Positions 9,212 to 19,586 are shown, numbered from the stretch's first letter. The stretch is 64,000 bases of DNA from Rhodobacteraceae bacterium IMCC1909 (GCA_030704425.1 JAPDHM010000001.1:434001-498000); one strand, 5' to 3'. Notes: generated from the sequence alone by a model not told the origin. Numbers and translations: made by a program.

Positions 9212-9985
9212 CTAAGGCTGGCTGAACACGTCCTGTTCATAGCGCACATGTTCAAGATAGAGCCCATCGGGCGGGCAAACCGGCCCGCAGGCGGCGCGGT
9301 CGCGGGCCGCCAATGCCTCCGCCACCTGCTCGGGCGGCCAAGCCCCGGCGCCGACCCGTTCAAGCGTGCCAACCAGACTGCGCACTTGATTGTGCAAAAA
9401 ACTGCGGGCTTTGACATGAAAGCGAATCTCTTGGCCCTCGTGGTATTCATGGGTGGTGATATCCAAGACATCCAAGGTTTTGATCGGGCTTTCCGCTTGG
9501 CACATTGTTGAGCGGAAAGTCGTGAAGTCATGGTTGCCCACAAGAAAAGCGGCGCCAGCGCGCATGGCGTCTGCATCCAGCGGGTGCCTGGATTGCCAGA
9601 CCAAACTGGCATCATGGGTCACTGGGGCCGCGCGGCAGACAAGTCGAAACAGGTAGTCGCGGCCAATCGCGGAAAAGCGCGCATGCCAATCTGGATCCAC
9701 TTGCCGGCAATCAAGCACGGCAATGCGATTGGGTTTCAGGTGATAATTCAGCGCGCCTTTGAGCTTTATTGGAGCCCAAACTTTGCGCATGTCGCAATGG
9801 GCGACCTGTCCCAGCCCATGCACGCCCGTATCGGTGCGCCCGGCAGCTGCGATGCTGGGCAGATCTGGCTCTAACTGTGCCAAAGCCTGCTCCAGTGCAC
9901 TTTGCACGGTGGGCAGATCATTTTGCCGCTGCCAGCCATAGAAACCTTGGCCATGGTATTCAATTTTGAGAGCATATCGAGGCAT
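9212..9985 (-). CDS. truA: tRNA pseudouridine(38-40) synthase TruA
   Basis: 257 residues. [20 protein letters not shown] is the TruA start and [14 protein letters not shown] carries the catalytic Asp52. The second half contains [11 protein letters not shown], also diagnostic. It converts uridines 38-40 of the anticodon arm to pseudouridine. The start at 9985 is chosen by alignment with the family; the reading frame stays open for 33 more codons upstream into unrelated sequence. It converges on the dipeptidase operon, with 24 bp between stops. Confidence 0.93.
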   Translation of the reverse strand: MPRYALKIEYHGQGFYGWQRQNDLPTVQSALEQALAQLEPDLPSIAAAGRTDTGVHGLGQVAHCDMRKVWAPIKLKGALNYHLKPNRIAVLDCRQVDPDWHARFSAIGRDYLFRLVCRAAPVTHDASLVWQSRHPLDADAMRAGAAFLVGNHDFTTFRSTMCQAESPIKTLDVLDITTHEYHEGQEIRFHVKARSFLHNQVRSLVGTLERVGAGAWPPEQVAEALAARDRAACGPVCPPDGLYLEHVRYEQDVFSQP

Positions 9986-10051
9986 GGATCTGCCATTACC
10001 CCGTACATGCGAATTTGGCAATTGCCGCAAAGCCTGACTGGAATTGCTTGG

Positions 10052-10181
10052 AAAGACCTCTGCATAACCCAACCGCCAAGCCAAAACACTTTGCCCGGTG
10101 GCAACACCGGGCAGCGCCTGCCTGCCGCCCGGCAGGCGCTGCCCTCATTTCGTGTCGAAATGGCGTTATGCAGAGGTCTTT
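10052..10181. repeat. 130-bp structured element with 17-bp terminal inverted repeats
   Basis: Perfect terminal inverted repeats AAAGACCTCTGCATAAC (10052-10068) and GTTATGCAGAGGTCTTT (10165-10181). Between them are three perfect hairpins in tandem: GCCCGGTG/CACCGGGC with GCAA loop (10093-10112), AGCGCCTGCC/GGCAGGCGCT (10113-10140), and CATTTCG/CGAAATG with TGT loop (10146-10162). Folded as one unit it is a three-leaf structure closed by a long stem. It contains no gene and lies between the divergent starts of truA and ycjX. It looks like a small non-autonomous mobile repeat, or less likely a structured RNA. Confidence 0.85.
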
Positions 10182-10261
10182 TAGATGCGCGCATGGGACA
10201 GTTTAAGCCTAGGCAAAGCGGACACAGCTTCCTATCTATGAGACAAAGACAAAGGGATCCT

Positions 10262-11674
10262 ATGGTTTTAACTTCAGCGACAGATCGCCTGGGCAATGCT
10301 GCAGGCAGCGTAGTTGGTGCGGTCTCCGGGCGTTTCACTGATCGGGTTATCCGGCTTGGGGTTACTGGGCTCAGCCGTGCGGGAAAAACTGTGTTCATCA
10401 CCTCTTTGGTGGCCAATCTGCTCAACCGTGGGCGTATGCCGCAGCTTTTGGCCGCCAGTGAGGGGCGCATTCAAGCCAGTTTTTTACAGCCTCAGCCCGA
10501 TGATACGCTGGCGCGCTTTGACTATGAGGCTAATCTCGATTCGTTACTGCACCCCGCGCCGCAATGGCCGTCAGGCACCCAAACCATCAGCCAGTTGCGC
10601 CTGTCGTTCAAACTGGCGCCGCAGGGGATGTTCGCGGCCATGGCGCCGCCAAAAACGGTGCATCTGGACATTGTGGATTATCCCGGCGAATGGCTGCTTG
10701 ATTTGGGGTTATTGGATTTGACCTATAATCAGTGGTCAGAGCAAGCGTTGCAATCCGCTGAAGGACGCGCGCAGGCCAGTGAATATTGCGCCAAACTGCA
10801 CACGGTTGACGGGGCAAAACCCTTTGATGATGTCAGTGCCTCTGAATTGGCCAAAGCCTATGCGGTCTACCTCACAGCGGCGCGGCAAGCAGGGTTTTCA
10901 AATTTAACCCCGGGGCGCATGCTTTTGCCTGGTGATTTGGCCGGGTCCCCCGTGTTGACCTTTGCGCCTTTGCCAAAGGGCGCGGGCGATAAGCGGTCTT
11001 TGCGTGCGGAAATGCAGCGGCGGTTTGAGGCCTATCAGGAGAAGATCGTGAAGCCGTTCTTTCGCGATCATTTTGTGAAATTGGATCGGCAAATTGTTTT
11101 GGTGGATCTGCTGAAGAGCTTGTCGGACGGCCCGGCAGCCGTCGCGGACCTTGAGCAGGCGATGACGGGCATTTTGAGGACGTTTCGTCCAGGAAAGCGG
11201 GGATTTTTGCGCGAATTACTGTGCGGGCGGCGCATCGACCGGATTTTATTTGCCGCCTCAAAGGCCGATCACTTGCATCACCTACAGCATGGCGCATTGC
11301 AAGATTTGGTGGCCGCGCTCACGCAATCGGCGCGGGACACGGCGCGGTTCAAGGGAGCCTTGACCAGCTCAATCGCGATGGCGGCCCTGCGCAATACGGT
11401 TGAGATTGATTTGGATAGGCACGGGCAAAGCTTGCCTGCCGTAAAGGGCTTGGCGCTGGGGTCTGGTAAGACCGTAGGATTTTATCCCGGGGAATTTCCA
11501 GCCTCGCCCGCGTGGGTTTTGGCGCAAGCCCGGGCCGGCGTTTCGCAGTGGGAGGAGGGTGCGTTTCACGATCAAGCCTTTGCTCTGGCGCCATTGTCTT
11601 TGCCGCCGGGCTCCGGACCGCCCCATATCCGCCTGGATCGAGCTCTGCAATTTTTGATTGGAGATGTCTTGTGA
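10262..11674 (+). CDS. ycjX: YcjX-family GTP-binding protein
   Basis: 470 residues. VTGLSRAGKTVFITS holds a P-loop (Gly36 to Thr43), and HLDIVDYPGEWLLDLGLLDL supplies the downstream G-motif region typical of the YcjX (DUF463) ATP/GTPases. The start ATG is preceded by AAGGGATCCT; the frame stays open much farther upstream, but that part runs through the structured repeat and is not expected to be coding. It forms an overlapping operon with a GNAT gene and ycjF. In other bacteria ycjX-ycjF are stress- or envelope-associated; the molecular role is unsettled. Confidence 0.88.
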   Translation: MVLTSATDRLGNAAGSVVGAVSGRFTDRVIRLGVTGLSRAGKTVFITSLVANLLNRGRMPQLLAASEGRIQASFLQPQPDDTLARFDYEANLDSLLHPAPQWPSGTQTISQLRLSFKLAPQGMFAAMAPPKTVHLDIVDYPGEWLLDLGLLDLTYNQWSEQALQSAEGRAQASEYCAKLHTVDGAKPFDDVSASELAKAYAVYLTAARQAGFSNLTPGRMLLPGDLAGSPVLTFAPLPKGAGDKRSLRAEMQRRFEAYQEKIVKPFFRDHFVKLDRQIVLVDLLKSLSDGPAAVADLEQAMTGILRTFRPGKRGFLRELLCGRRIDRILFAASKADHLHHLQHGALQDLVAALTQSARDTARFKGALTSSIAMAALRNTVEIDLDRHGQSLPAVKGLALGSGKTVGFYPGEFPASPAWVLAQARAGVSQWEEGAFHDQAFALAPLSLPPGSGPPHIRLDRALQFLIGDVL

Positions 11675-12117
11675 GCCTGCATTTCACTCGGGCTGACCTG
11701 TCTGATGCCACAGAGATCAGCGCAATTTTGGAGGAATGGTATCTTGCGAACAGCTGGATTCCTCCGGTGCATGATCCGGTGGAGCGGGCCGATTATGGCC
11801 GTGTCTTGCTGGATCACTCTGAGGTGACGATGTTGCACTGGCGGGGGCAGTGCGTTGGATTTTTGGCTCTGGAAAGGGATATCGTGCAATCGCTTTATAT
11901 TCGTTCGGAGTTTCAAAGGCGCGGGTTTGGGCGCGCGGCCATGAGCTATGCGCAATCCCAATTTGACGAGCTTCGGCTTTGGGTGTTTCAAAGTGACCGG
12001 AGGGCGCAGGGGTTTTATTTCAGCTTGGGCTTTCAGGTGGTGGAGACCAGTGACGGGCAGGATAATGATTACAACCTGCCTGATATGATGCTGTGTTGGA
12101 GGCAGGCCCATGGATAA
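11671..12117 (+). CDS. GNAT-family N-acetyltransferase
   Basis: 148 residues starting at GTG 11671, which overlaps the ycjX stop (GTGA), with GGAG upstream. Contains the acetyl-CoA loop QRRGFGRAAM after a beta strand (VQSLYIRSEF), and the C-terminal DRRAQGFYFSLGFQVVE typical of GNAT motif B. The substrate is unknown. Its stop overlaps the start of ycjF, so it is embedded in the ycjX-ycjF operon. Confidence 0.85.
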   Translation: MSLHFTRADLSDATEISAILEEWYLANSWIPPVHDPVERADYGRVLLDHSEVTMLHWRGQCVGFLALERDIVQSLYIRSEFQRRGFGRAAMSYAQSQFDELRLWVFQSDRRAQGFYFSLGFQVVETSDGQDNDYNLPDMMLCWRQAHG

Positions 12118-13126
12118 AAAACGCAATGCGCCTTTGGTTGTAGAGCTGCCGGCATCAGATCAAGATGTGACGCCGGAAACCGCCCCACCCATCCCTGAGG
12201 CGGGGCTGGATGCGGGGCAGCGCTCTACCAGTTTTCAGGTGACAACGCTGATGCTCGGTCGCCGCCCTGGCCAGGCGCTGCGCTGGGCTTTTGGGTTTTT
12301 CAGCGCTTTTGTGGCGATGAGTATTTGCCTGGCCATTTGGGAATTTTTGACTGGGCTGATAGTGCGCTTTCCCGCCCTGGGGTGGTTGGCCGTTGCCTTA
12401 TTGGTGGGTGCCAGCGTTGCGACCTTGGTGTTGACCAGCAAGGAAATCTCGGCCCTGCGCCGTTTTACGCGGATTGATCAAATTCAGCAAAGGGCCAGCG
12501 CTGCGCGCGGGTCTGGGGTGCTGGCCGAGGCGCAGTTTGTTTGTGCCGAGCTTGAGGCACTCTACCGTAGCCGGGAGGAGCTGCGTTGGCAGATGGCCCG
12601 TTTTTCGGAGCAAAAACCAGACATATTTGATGCCGATGGGATGATGGAGGCGGCAGAACGCGCGCTTCTATCGCCTTTGGACCGTTTGGCCGAGCAAACT
12701 ATCGAGGCCGCGGCCCGGCAGGTCACGACCCTCACCGCTTTGATGCCGCTCGCTTTGGTGGATGTGGTCGCAACTCTGGTCACCAATCTGCGCATGATCC
12801 GCAAGATTGCTGAGATATATGGCGGCCGTTCAGGATTTTTCGGCAGTTGGCGTTTGACGCGTCTGGTCTTGGCCCATGTGATTGCAACGGGGGCTGTGGC
12901 CATTGGTGATGATCTCATCGGTTCGGTTGCGGGAGGGTCTGTTTTGGCCAAGTTTTCCAGAAGATTTGGCGAAGGTGTCATCAATGGGGCTTTGACCGCG
13001 CGGGTGGGGGTTGCAGCCATGCAGCTGTGCCGCCCCTTTGCCTTTCAGCCGGGGGCATCACCCAGTGTGACGGGCCTCATGAAGCGGGCACTCTTGGGCG
13101 TTTTCTTGTCGGATCGGACGCGCTGA
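12110..13126 (+). CDS. ycjF: YcjF-family membrane protein (DUF697/TIGR01620 type)
   Basis: 338 residues. A polar N-terminal tail of about 60 residues is followed by two transmembrane helices (about residues 62-85 and 90-106), a charged helical region with coiled-coil character, and a hydrophobic C-terminal domain (LMPLALVDVVATLVTNLRMI and AHVIATGAVAIGDDLIG) characteristic of the YcjF family. It overlaps the GNAT gene by 8 bp and is the last gene of the ycjX operon. It is probably the inner-membrane partner of the YcjX GTPase. Confidence 0.88.
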   Translation: MDKKRNAPLVVELPASDQDVTPETAPPIPEAGLDAGQRSTSFQVTTLMLGRRPGQALRWAFGFFSAFVAMSICLAIWEFLTGLIVRFPALGWLAVALLVGASVATLVLTSKEISALRRFTRIDQIQQRASAARGSGVLAEAQFVCAELEALYRSREELRWQMARFSEQKPDIFDADGMMEAAERALLSPLDRLAEQTIEAAARQVTTLTALMPLALVDVVATLVTNLRMIRKIAEIYGGRSGFFGSWRLTRLVLAHVIATGAVAIGDDLIGSVAGGSVLAKFSRRFGEGVINGALTARVGVAAMQLCRPFAFQPGASPSVTGLMKRALLGVFLSDRTR

Positions 13127-13341
13127 AGGGTTTTAAGTCCAATTTTCAGCCCTGCGGCAAACTCTCTGCGTCAAGCCAGTTGTGCAGCGGCACAGAGGGG
13201 CCTATAACCAGCGCGAGATGGAACGGATATTGATCATTCTACGAATTATATCCCCGGCACTGTGACAATGCAGCTGCCGGGCCAAAGGCGTTGGAGCCCA
13301 CCGCGCCGCCTTTCCCCAGTTTATTAAAGATGAGACGAGAT

Positions 13342-16248
13342 ATGTCCGAGCAAACACCTGACTACAAAGACACTCTCAATCTGCCTAAGACAGATTTCCC
13401 CATGCGTGCCGGCCTACCAAAACGCGAACCTGAATGGCTGGCCCGTTGGGAAGAGATCGGCATCTATGACCGATTGCGGGAGAAAACAGGGCGTGAGAGC
13501 TTTACCCTGCATGACGGGCCGCCCTATGCCAATGGCAACCTGCACATTGGTCATGCGCTCAATAAGATCCTCAAAGATATGGTGGTGCGCTCGCAGCAAA
13601 TGATGGGCAAAGATGCGCGCTATATCCCAGGTTGGGATTGTCACGGGTTGCCGATTGAGTGGAAGATAGAAGAGAAATACCGCAAAAAAGGCCGCGATAA
13701 AGACGCGGTTCCTGTGGTCGAATTTCGTCAGGAATGCCGCGAATTTGCCGCCGGTTGGGTCGATATCCAGCGCGATGAATTCAAGCGACTGGGAATCACC
13801 GGCAAATGGGAAAATCCGTATTTGACGATGGATTTTCATGCGGAACGGGTGATCGCGGCGGAATTTCAGAAATTCTTGATGAATGGCACCCTGTATCAAG
13901 GGTCAAAACCTGTGATGTGGTCGCCTGTTGAGAAAACGGCCCTGGCGGAAGCTGAGGTGGAATATCACGACAAGGAAAGCTTCACCGTTTGGGTGAAATT
14001 TCAAGTGGTTGGCACGGATGATGCGACATTAGACAGTGCGAAAGTTGTGATATGGACCACCACGCCCTGGACCATGCCGTCGAATAAGGCGGTGGTCTAT
14101 GGCGCGGGAATTTCATACGGGCTTTATGAGGTGATCGGCCGGCCTGAGGAATGCTGGGCCCGGATCGGTGAGCGGTTTATTTTGTCAGATGCACTGGCCG
14201 AAGATGTCTTGGGCCGTGCACGTCTTGAGCCGTCGATGTATCGCCGCCTCTGTGATGTCACCTCCGAGGATTTGGCGAAGATTCAGCTGCTTCATCCGTT
14301 GCACGGTGTTGAAGGCGGCGCGGGCGAATGGGATGATATTCGCGACTTCCGCGTGGCTGATTTTGTCACCGACAGTGAAGGCACGGGATTTGTGCATTGT
14401 GCACCCTCGCACGGCATGGAAGAGTTTGAGCTCTACCGCGACTTGGGCATGTTGGAGCAGGTGATCACCTATAACGTGATGGAAGATGGGCGTTTTCGCG
14501 CGGATCTTCCATTCTTTGGCGGCAAGGCGATCCTCAAGCCCAATGGCAAAGAGGGCAACGCCAATGGCGCGATTATTGAGAAACTGGCCGAAGTGGGTAG
14601 TTTGCTGGCGCGTGGCAAAATCAAGCACAGCTACCCGCACAGCTGGCGCTCAAAGGCGCCTGTGATCTATCGCAATACGCCGCAATGGTTTGCTGCCGTC
14701 GACAAGCCGGTCAACGATGGGCAAGACACCTATGGCAAGACCATCCGCGAGCGGGCACTGACCTCCATTGATGAGCTTGTCACTTGGACTCCGCCGACCG
14801 GGCGCAATCGGTTGTATTCCATGATTGAAGCCCGGCCCGATTGGGTGTTGTCGCGCCAGCGTGCCTGGGGCGTGCCTTTGACGTGTTTTACCAAAAACGG
14901 CAGCCTGCCCACGGATGACGATTATCTGCTGCGCAATGAAGAGGTGAACGCCCGCGTGTTAGAGACTTTTGAGTCCGAAGGAGCCGATGCTTGGTATAAA
15001 GAGGGCGCGAAAGAGCGCTTCTTGAGCGGTATTGTGGCACCCGAGGACTTCACGCAGGTGTTCGACATCCTAGACGTTTGGTTTGACAGCGGATCCACGC
15101 ATGCTTTTGTGTTGCGCGACCGGGCAGATGGGTCTGACGATGGCTTGGCCGATCTCTATCTTGAAGGTACAGACCAACATCGAGGATGGTTCCATTCCTC
15201 AATGCTGCAATCTTGCGGCACCCAGGGTCGCGCGCCTTATCGGGGCGTGTTGACCCATGGGTTCACGCTGGATGAAAAGGGCATGAAGATGTCCAAATCT
15301 ATTGGGAATACCGTTTCGCCTGAGGATGTCACCCGGCAATATGGAGCGGATATTTTGCGTCTTTGGGTGGCGCAATCCGATTATACCAGTGATCTTAGGA
15401 TTGGGCCAGAGATCCTCAAAGGTGTGGCCGATAGCTATCGCCGGTTGCGCAATACAATGCGGTTTATGCTGGGCTCTCTGGCGGATTTCACCCCGTCAGA
15501 TCAGGTGGCGCCTGAGGCAATGCCTGAGCTAGAGCAATGGGTATTGCATCGTTTGGCGCAATTGGATGCCACCGTCCGGGAAGGCTACTCGGCCTATGAC
15601 TTCCAAGGGGTTTTCCAAGCCTTGTTCCAATTTGCGACCGTGGATCTGTCATCATTCTACTTCGATATTCGCAAAGACGTGCTTTACTGCGATGGCGATA
15701 CCGCAGAACGCCGGGCGGCTCGGACGGTTTTGGATATTCTCTATCACCGTTTGACGACCTGGCTGGCGCCGGTTCTGACCTTCACGATGGAAGAGGTTTG
15801 GCTGGAGCGTCACTCGGAGGAGGGCAGTTCGGTGCATTTGCAAGACATGCCGCAAACCCCATCGAGCTGGTCCAATCCGGATTTGGCTGAGAAATGGTCC
15901 AGCATCCGCAAGGTGCGCCGTGTGGTGACCGGCGCCCTGGAAGTGCAGCGGCGTGAAAAGAACATCGGCTCCAGCCTTGAGGCCGCACCAGTGGTCTATG
16001 TATCCGCAGAGGTGGCCGAGGTGCTGAAATCTGTGAGTTTTGCCGATTTGTGTATCACATCTGGCATTGAAGTTTCGACCCAAGCCGCGCCAGAGGCTGC
16101 CTTTGTCTTAGAAGACACAGATGGGGTGGCGGTGTCCTTTGCGAAAGCCAGCGGTGAAAAATGCCAGCGGTGTTGGAAAATTTTGCCCGATGTGGGTCAG
16201 CACAGTCACGCTGGTGTCTGTGGGCGCTGCGATGCGGCGTTGCGCTAG
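13342..16248 (+). CDS. ileS: isoleucyl-tRNA synthetase
   Basis: 968 residues, full-length class Ia synthetase. HIGH motif in [13 protein letters not shown] (residues 62-74), KMSKS at 649-653 ([10 protein letters not shown]), editing domain between, and a C-terminal zinc-binding domain with CQRCW and CGRCD. Charges tRNA-Ile with isoleucine. The ATG at 13342 ([10 protein letters not shown]) is preferred over upstream in-frame ATGs because conserved sequence begins there. No T-box leader is seen in the 215 bp upstream. Confidence 0.96.
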   Translation: MSEQTPDYKDTLNLPKTDFPMRAGLPKREPEWLARWEEIGIYDRLREKTGRESFTLHDGPPYANGNLHIGHALNKILKDMVVRSQQMMGKDARYIPGWDCHGLPIEWKIEEKYRKKGRDKDAVPVVEFRQECREFAAGWVDIQRDEFKRLGITGKWENPYLTMDFHAERVIAAEFQKFLMNGTLYQGSKPVMWSPVEKTALAEAEVEYHDKESFTVWVKFQVVGTDDATLDSAKVVIWTTTPWTMPSNKAVVYGAGISYGLYEVIGRPEECWARIGERFILSDALAEDVLGRARLEPSMYRRLCDVTSEDLAKIQLLHPLHGVEGGAGEWDDIRDFRVADFVTDSEGTGFVHCAPSHGMEEFELYRDLGMLEQVITYNVMEDGRFRADLPFFGGKAILKPNGKEGNANGAIIEKLAEVGSLLARGKIKHSYPHSWRSKAPVIYRNTPQWFAAVDKPVNDGQDTYGKTIRERALTSIDELVTWTPPTGRNRLYSMIEARPDWVLSRQRAWGVPLTCFTKNGSLPTDDDYLLRNEEVNARVLETFESEGADAWYKEGAKERFLSGIVAPEDFTQVFDILDVWFDSGSTHAFVLRDRADGSDDGLADLYLEGTDQHRGWFHSSMLQSCGTQGRAPYRGVLTHGFTLDEKGMKMSKSIGNTVSPEDVTRQYGADILRLWVAQSDYTSDLRIGPEILKGVADSYRRLRNTMRFMLGSLADFTPSDQVAPEAMPELEQWVLHRLAQLDATVREGYSAYDFQGVFQALFQFATVDLSSFYFDIRKDVLYCDGDTAERRAARTVLDILYHRLTTWLAPVLTFTMEEVWLERHSEEGSSVHLQDMPQTPSSWSNPDLAEKWSSIRKVRRVVTGALEVQRREKNIGSSLEAAPVVYVSAEVAEVLKSVSFADLCITSGIEVSTQAAPEAAFVLEDTDGVAVSFAKASGEKCQRCWKILPDVGQHSHAGVCGRCDAALR

Positions 16249-16314
16249 GGCGAGGTGTGATTTTGCGGCGGGGCGCCCTCTGCGGCCCGCTTCTCTTTAT
16301 TTTGTGAGGGCCCT

Positions 16315-17151
16315 GTGACTGGGCTGGTATTCAGCTCGGTGGTTTTTGCCGCGCTGCTGCATGCCGGCTGGAATGCTTTGGTCAAAACTGGACAAAACAA
16401 GCAATCGGGCATGCTGCTTTTGACTTTGGCTCATGCCTTCTTTGGGCTTTGCATTCTCCCCTTTGTTTCGCTGCCGCAGGGCACGGCTTGGCTCTGGCTC
16501 ATCGCCTCGGGCCTCATTCATATGTTTTACCAACTGTTCTTAGGCCTTGCTTACGAGCGTGGCGATTTAAGCCGGGTCTACCCCATTGCCCGCGGGGCTG
16601 CGCCGATGATCGTTCTGATTGTGAGCCTGTCATTCGGCATTGACTCGCTGCGCGGTTTGGATCTGCTGGGGATATTGGTTTTGGGACTGGGGATTGTCCT
16701 GATGGCGCATGGGGTGTTCAGCTCGGGTGAGGATCGCAGGCTCATTCCGCTGGCGCTTGGGTCTGCGGCCGCGACGGCGGGCTATTCATTGGTGGATGGG
16801 ATGGGCGCGCGGGTGATGGGGGATGCGCTGGCCTATGTCTCGTGGTTGCTGGTTTTCTCTGCGGTGTTTTACACCCCTGTAATATTGGCGTTACGCGGTC
16901 GTTCGGTTCTTCCGCGCGGGGGTGGGCAGATTGCCCTTGGGCTTTTGGCCGGGTTTGCTTCTTTTATCGCTTACGTGCTTGTGGTTTGGGCGATGACGAA
17001 AGCGCCAATTGCCCTGGTCACCGCTTTGCGTGAAAGCTCCATTCTATTCGCGATGTTGTTGGGTTGGTTGTTCTTTTGCGACACAATGGGGCCGACCAAA
17101 ATTTTGGCTGGTCTGGTGATCGTTGCAGGGGTAATTCTTACCCGCCTCTAG
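16315..17151 (+). CDS. EamA/DMT-family transporter
   Basis: 278 residues with about ten hydrophobic segments in two EamA repeats; FSSVVFAALLHAGWNALVK is a typical first helix. The start is GTG with GAGGG upstream. It is an inner-membrane exporter or importer of small metabolites with unknown substrate. It follows ileS closely and converges on the phosphatidylcholine synthase gene, overlapping it by 4 bp. Confidence 0.83.
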   Translation: MTGLVFSSVVFAALLHAGWNALVKTGQNKQSGMLLLTLAHAFFGLCILPFVSLPQGTAWLWLIASGLIHMFYQLFLGLAYERGDLSRVYPIARGAAPMIVLIVSLSFGIDSLRGLDLLGILVLGLGIVLMAHGVFSSGEDRRLIPLALGSAAATAGYSLVDGMGARVMGDALAYVSWLLVFSAVFYTPVILALRGRSVLPRGGGQIALGLLAGFASFIAYVLVVWAMTKAPIALVTALRESSILFAMLLGWLFFCDTMGPTKILAGLVIVAGVILTRL

Positions 17152-17837
17152 GATTTCGCACTCATTTGCTGCGCAATGCCGGCAAAGAGAAGATAGGCTG
17201 AACAGGCCACCAAGCCGAGATTGGCTAAATAAACCTCGGTGAAATTGCCCCAAGCGGCCCAAGCGGCGAAGCCCACCCAGGCCAAGGCAATGGGCAGGGT
17301 CAGAGGGCGCCAGCGCTCCGTGCGCACGGGGTGGACAAATTTGAGCGGCAGGAACATTGAAATGGCCAGGAGCGCCACGGCCGCAAGAATGACCCAATGG
17401 TTGGGCTCGGTGGCAAAGATGACAATCACCGCCATATTCCAAGCGCCTGGAAAGCCCTGAAAGGAATTGTCTTTTGTCTTCATACGCTGATCTGCAAAAT
17501 ACATCGCACTGGCGAAAGTGATGACAATGATCGCCACCCATCCCGACCACCCAGCCAGCAAGCCGCTGGCAAAGAGTGCATAGGCAGGAATGAACACATA
17601 GGTGAGGTAATCGATGATTAAATCGAGCAGCACCCCATCGAACAGTGGGGCATTGGTGTTGACATCATAGCGACGGGCTAAGGGACCATCGATTCCATCG
17701 ACGAAAAACGCCACCACAAGCCAGACAAACATCATGTCCCATTTTTCATTGACCGCTTCCAGCATTGCCAACATGGCAAAAACAGCACCGGTTGCAGTCA
17801 GCAAGTGAACTGCCAAGGCTTTTAATCGAATATCCAT
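17148..17837 (-). CDS. pcs: phosphatidylcholine synthase
   Basis: 229 residues, multi-pass membrane protein. The CDP-alcohol phosphatidyltransferase motif is complete: DG at 50-51, AR at 54-55, Gly68, Asp72, Asp76. The extra features VHLLTATGAVFAMLAML and PLFDGVLLDLIIDYLTYVF match bacterial Pcs, which condenses CDP-diacylglycerol directly with choline. Start 17837 gives the family's usual N-terminus; a TTG at 17876 overlapping the xerC stop is possible but less likely. Together with choline-sulfatase it suggests choline is used both as substrate and for membrane lipid. Confidence 0.88.
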   Translation of the reverse strand: MDIRLKALAVHLLTATGAVFAMLAMLEAVNEKWDMMFVWLVVAFFVDGIDGPLARRYDVNTNAPLFDGVLLDLIIDYLTYVFIPAYALFASGLLAGWSGWVAIIVITFASAMYFADQRMKTKDNSFQGFPGAWNMAVIVIFATEPNHWVILAAVALLAISMFLPLKFVHPVRTERWRPLTLPIALAWVGFAAWAAWGNFTEVYLANLGLVACSAYLLFAGIAQQMSAKS

Positions 17838-17872
17838 GCTTCCATATAGGCGCAATTCGCAGAGGGTGGCAA

Positions 17873-18814
17873 TCAAGCTTTGGGGTGGGCGGCGTTGTAA
17901 ATGTCCATCAATCGCCCGGTGTCGACCGCGGTATAGGTTTGCGTGGTCGACAGCGAAGCATGGCCCAGCAGCTCTTGGATGGTGCGCAGGTCACCGCCGG
18001 CGCTAAGCAGATGTGTGGCAAAGGAGTGGCGCATGGCGTGGGGGGTGGCACTTGCCGGCAGACCCAATTGCATCCGAGCCATGCGCATGGATTTTTGAAC
18101 CATTCCTGGCCCTAATGCCCCGCCGCGCTTTCCTCGAAAGATCGGATCCTTTGCTCTGATATCAAAGGGGCAGAGCTCCACATACCGCATGACAGCGGCG
18201 CGGGCCACCGGCAGGACCGGCACCAATCTCTGCTTGCCGCCTTTTCCCGTGATGCGTAGGACATCGGGCAATGGGTGATCTGCCCCGGTTAATCCGAGGG
18301 CCTCCGATATCCGAAGGCCGCAACCATATAGCAGGGTTAATACTGCCGCATCGCGGGCGGCGATCCAATCCTCTTGGGCCTGCATCTCGACGGTCTCAAT
18401 CATTCTATGAGCGGCATCTTCGGTCAAAGGACGGGGCAGTTTGCGTTCGAATTTTGGCGCGCGTGCCGATAAAACGGCGGTTGGCGCAAGCGCATGGCGC
18501 TCGGCGAGCCAACGAAAGAAGGTTTTCACCGCAGAGAGAGATCGCGCTAAACTGCGGCTGCTCACTCCGCGGCCACGCTCATGTGCCATCCACGCGCGCA
18601 TATCGCGTGTGGCGATGGCGGCCAGAGAAGACAGCCCCTGCCGTCCGCCGCGATGTTGGGCCATGAAGGCGGTAAATCCAGCCACGTCGGTTGCGTAGGC
18701 GCTAAGGGTATTATCAGCCGCCGTTTTTAAAGCGCGCTCGTGAGACAGCCAATGCTCCATGGCATCGCGAATAGCCGGTGATATCAAGGTGAGGTCAGGC
18801 CGCTGTGACATCAT
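17873..18814 (-). CDS. xerC: tyrosine recombinase XerC
   Basis: 313 residues. N-terminal SAM-like core-binding domain to about residue 125, then the catalytic domain with the pentad Arg168, Lys191, His259-x-x-Arg262, His285 and Tyr294. Size and composition fit the chromosome dimer-resolution enzyme rather than a phage integrase. It follows a DUF484 gene by 6 bp; DUF484-xerC is a recurring proteobacterial pair. Confidence 0.92.
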   Translation of the reverse strand: MMSQRPDLTLISPAIRDAMEHWLSHERALKTAADNTLSAYATDVAGFTAFMAQHRGGRQGLSSLAAIATRDMRAWMAHERGRGVSSRSLARSLSAVKTFFRWLAERHALAPTAVLSARAPKFERKLPRPLTEDAAHRMIETVEMQAQEDWIAARDAAVLTLLYGCGLRISEALGLTGADHPLPDVLRITGKGGKQRLVPVLPVARAAVMRYVELCPFDIRAKDPIFRGKRGGALGPGMVQKSMRMARMQLGLPASATPHAMRHSFATHLLSAGGDLRTIQELLGHASLSTTQTYTAVDTGRLMDIYNAAHPKA

Positions 18815-18820
18815 CGCCCC

Positions 18821-19525
18821 CTATGTCAGAAACCGGCGCAGGGCGCGTTCAAAGATTGTTGCAAAGAATGTCAACAAATCTGTTCCCTGCGCGGGGGAAA
18901 ATTGCTCGGCATCCTTGGCGCCGAGGACCAAAAGTCCGGGCAGGGTGCCGGCGCCAAAATCCAGCTGCAAACAAGCCTCAGACCCCACAGGCCTAGTGGC
19001 TTCAGGGTAGACAAAAACATCCGGCTTCGTGACCGTGCGCAGAGTCACCTTGGTCTCTAAATTTTGGGACAGGTAATGGGAGACAAAGCCGATCGGGGCC
19101 GGTTTCACAACAGGGCCAAGCGGCGCGAGGTTGGGATCAGGACTTTGAGTCTGCGTTTCCAGAATCAAACAGGCATAGTCGATCCGCAAAATATCGACCA
19201 TCTCTGCGCCAATCATGGTCAAGAACCCGCCAAAATCGGTCGGCTCCATGATTTTCAGCAAGGCGCGATGGATTTGCTGCGTGCCGGCGAGGTTGTCGTA
19301 AGCGGCCGCAATAACGGAGCGGTTGGTTTCTTCCAGCCGGCCCAATTGCGCTTCAAGCCGCTGCATGGCCACGCTGCGCAAGTCCACAATATTTTGACCC
19401 ATAGTCTCATCATGGACCGCCAGTAATGCGCGCATCACCTCTGGGGCGTCTAGAACGATCCGTGGATTCTTGGTGATGATATCGCGCAAGATTTCTTCGG
19501 CTTGCGCTGCGGTTTGCGGTGTCAT
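18821..19525 (-). CDS. DUF484 family protein
   Basis: 234 residues. An N-terminal helical region (AEEILRDIITKNPRIVLDAPEVM) with a short coiled coil (MQRLEAQLGRLEETNRSVI) precedes a GAF-like domain ending in GLLVLGAKDAEQFSPAQGTD, the usual DUF484 layout. It is immediately upstream of xerC and presumably co-transcribed. A GTG five codons upstream (19540) is an alternative start. Function unknown. Confidence 0.85.
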   Translation of the reverse strand: MTPQTAAQAEEILRDIITKNPRIVLDAPEVMRALLAVHDETMGQNIVDLRSVAMQRLEAQLGRLEETNRSVIAAAYDNLAGTQQIHRALLKIMEPTDFGGFLTMIGAEMVDILRIDYACLILETQTQSPDPNLAPLGPVVKPAPIGFVSHYLSQNLETKVTLRTVTKPDVFVYPEATRPVGSEACLQLDFGAGTLPGLLVLGAKDAEQFSPAQGTDLLTFFATIFERALRRFLT

Positions 19526-19586
19526 GGCTATCCCATTCACTTATGCGATGGTGGTCCCCATTGCCTGGAGACAGGCTTACCATAGG

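Noticed and set aside
9902-10261. N-terminal extension of ycjX by 120 codons
   Set aside because: The extension overlaps truA on the other strand and crosses the structured repeat; a good ribosome site precedes ATG 10262.
17873-18814. Tyrosine recombinase as an island integrase
   Set aside because: It is the housekeeping XerC next to DUF484 and lies 13 kb from the island.
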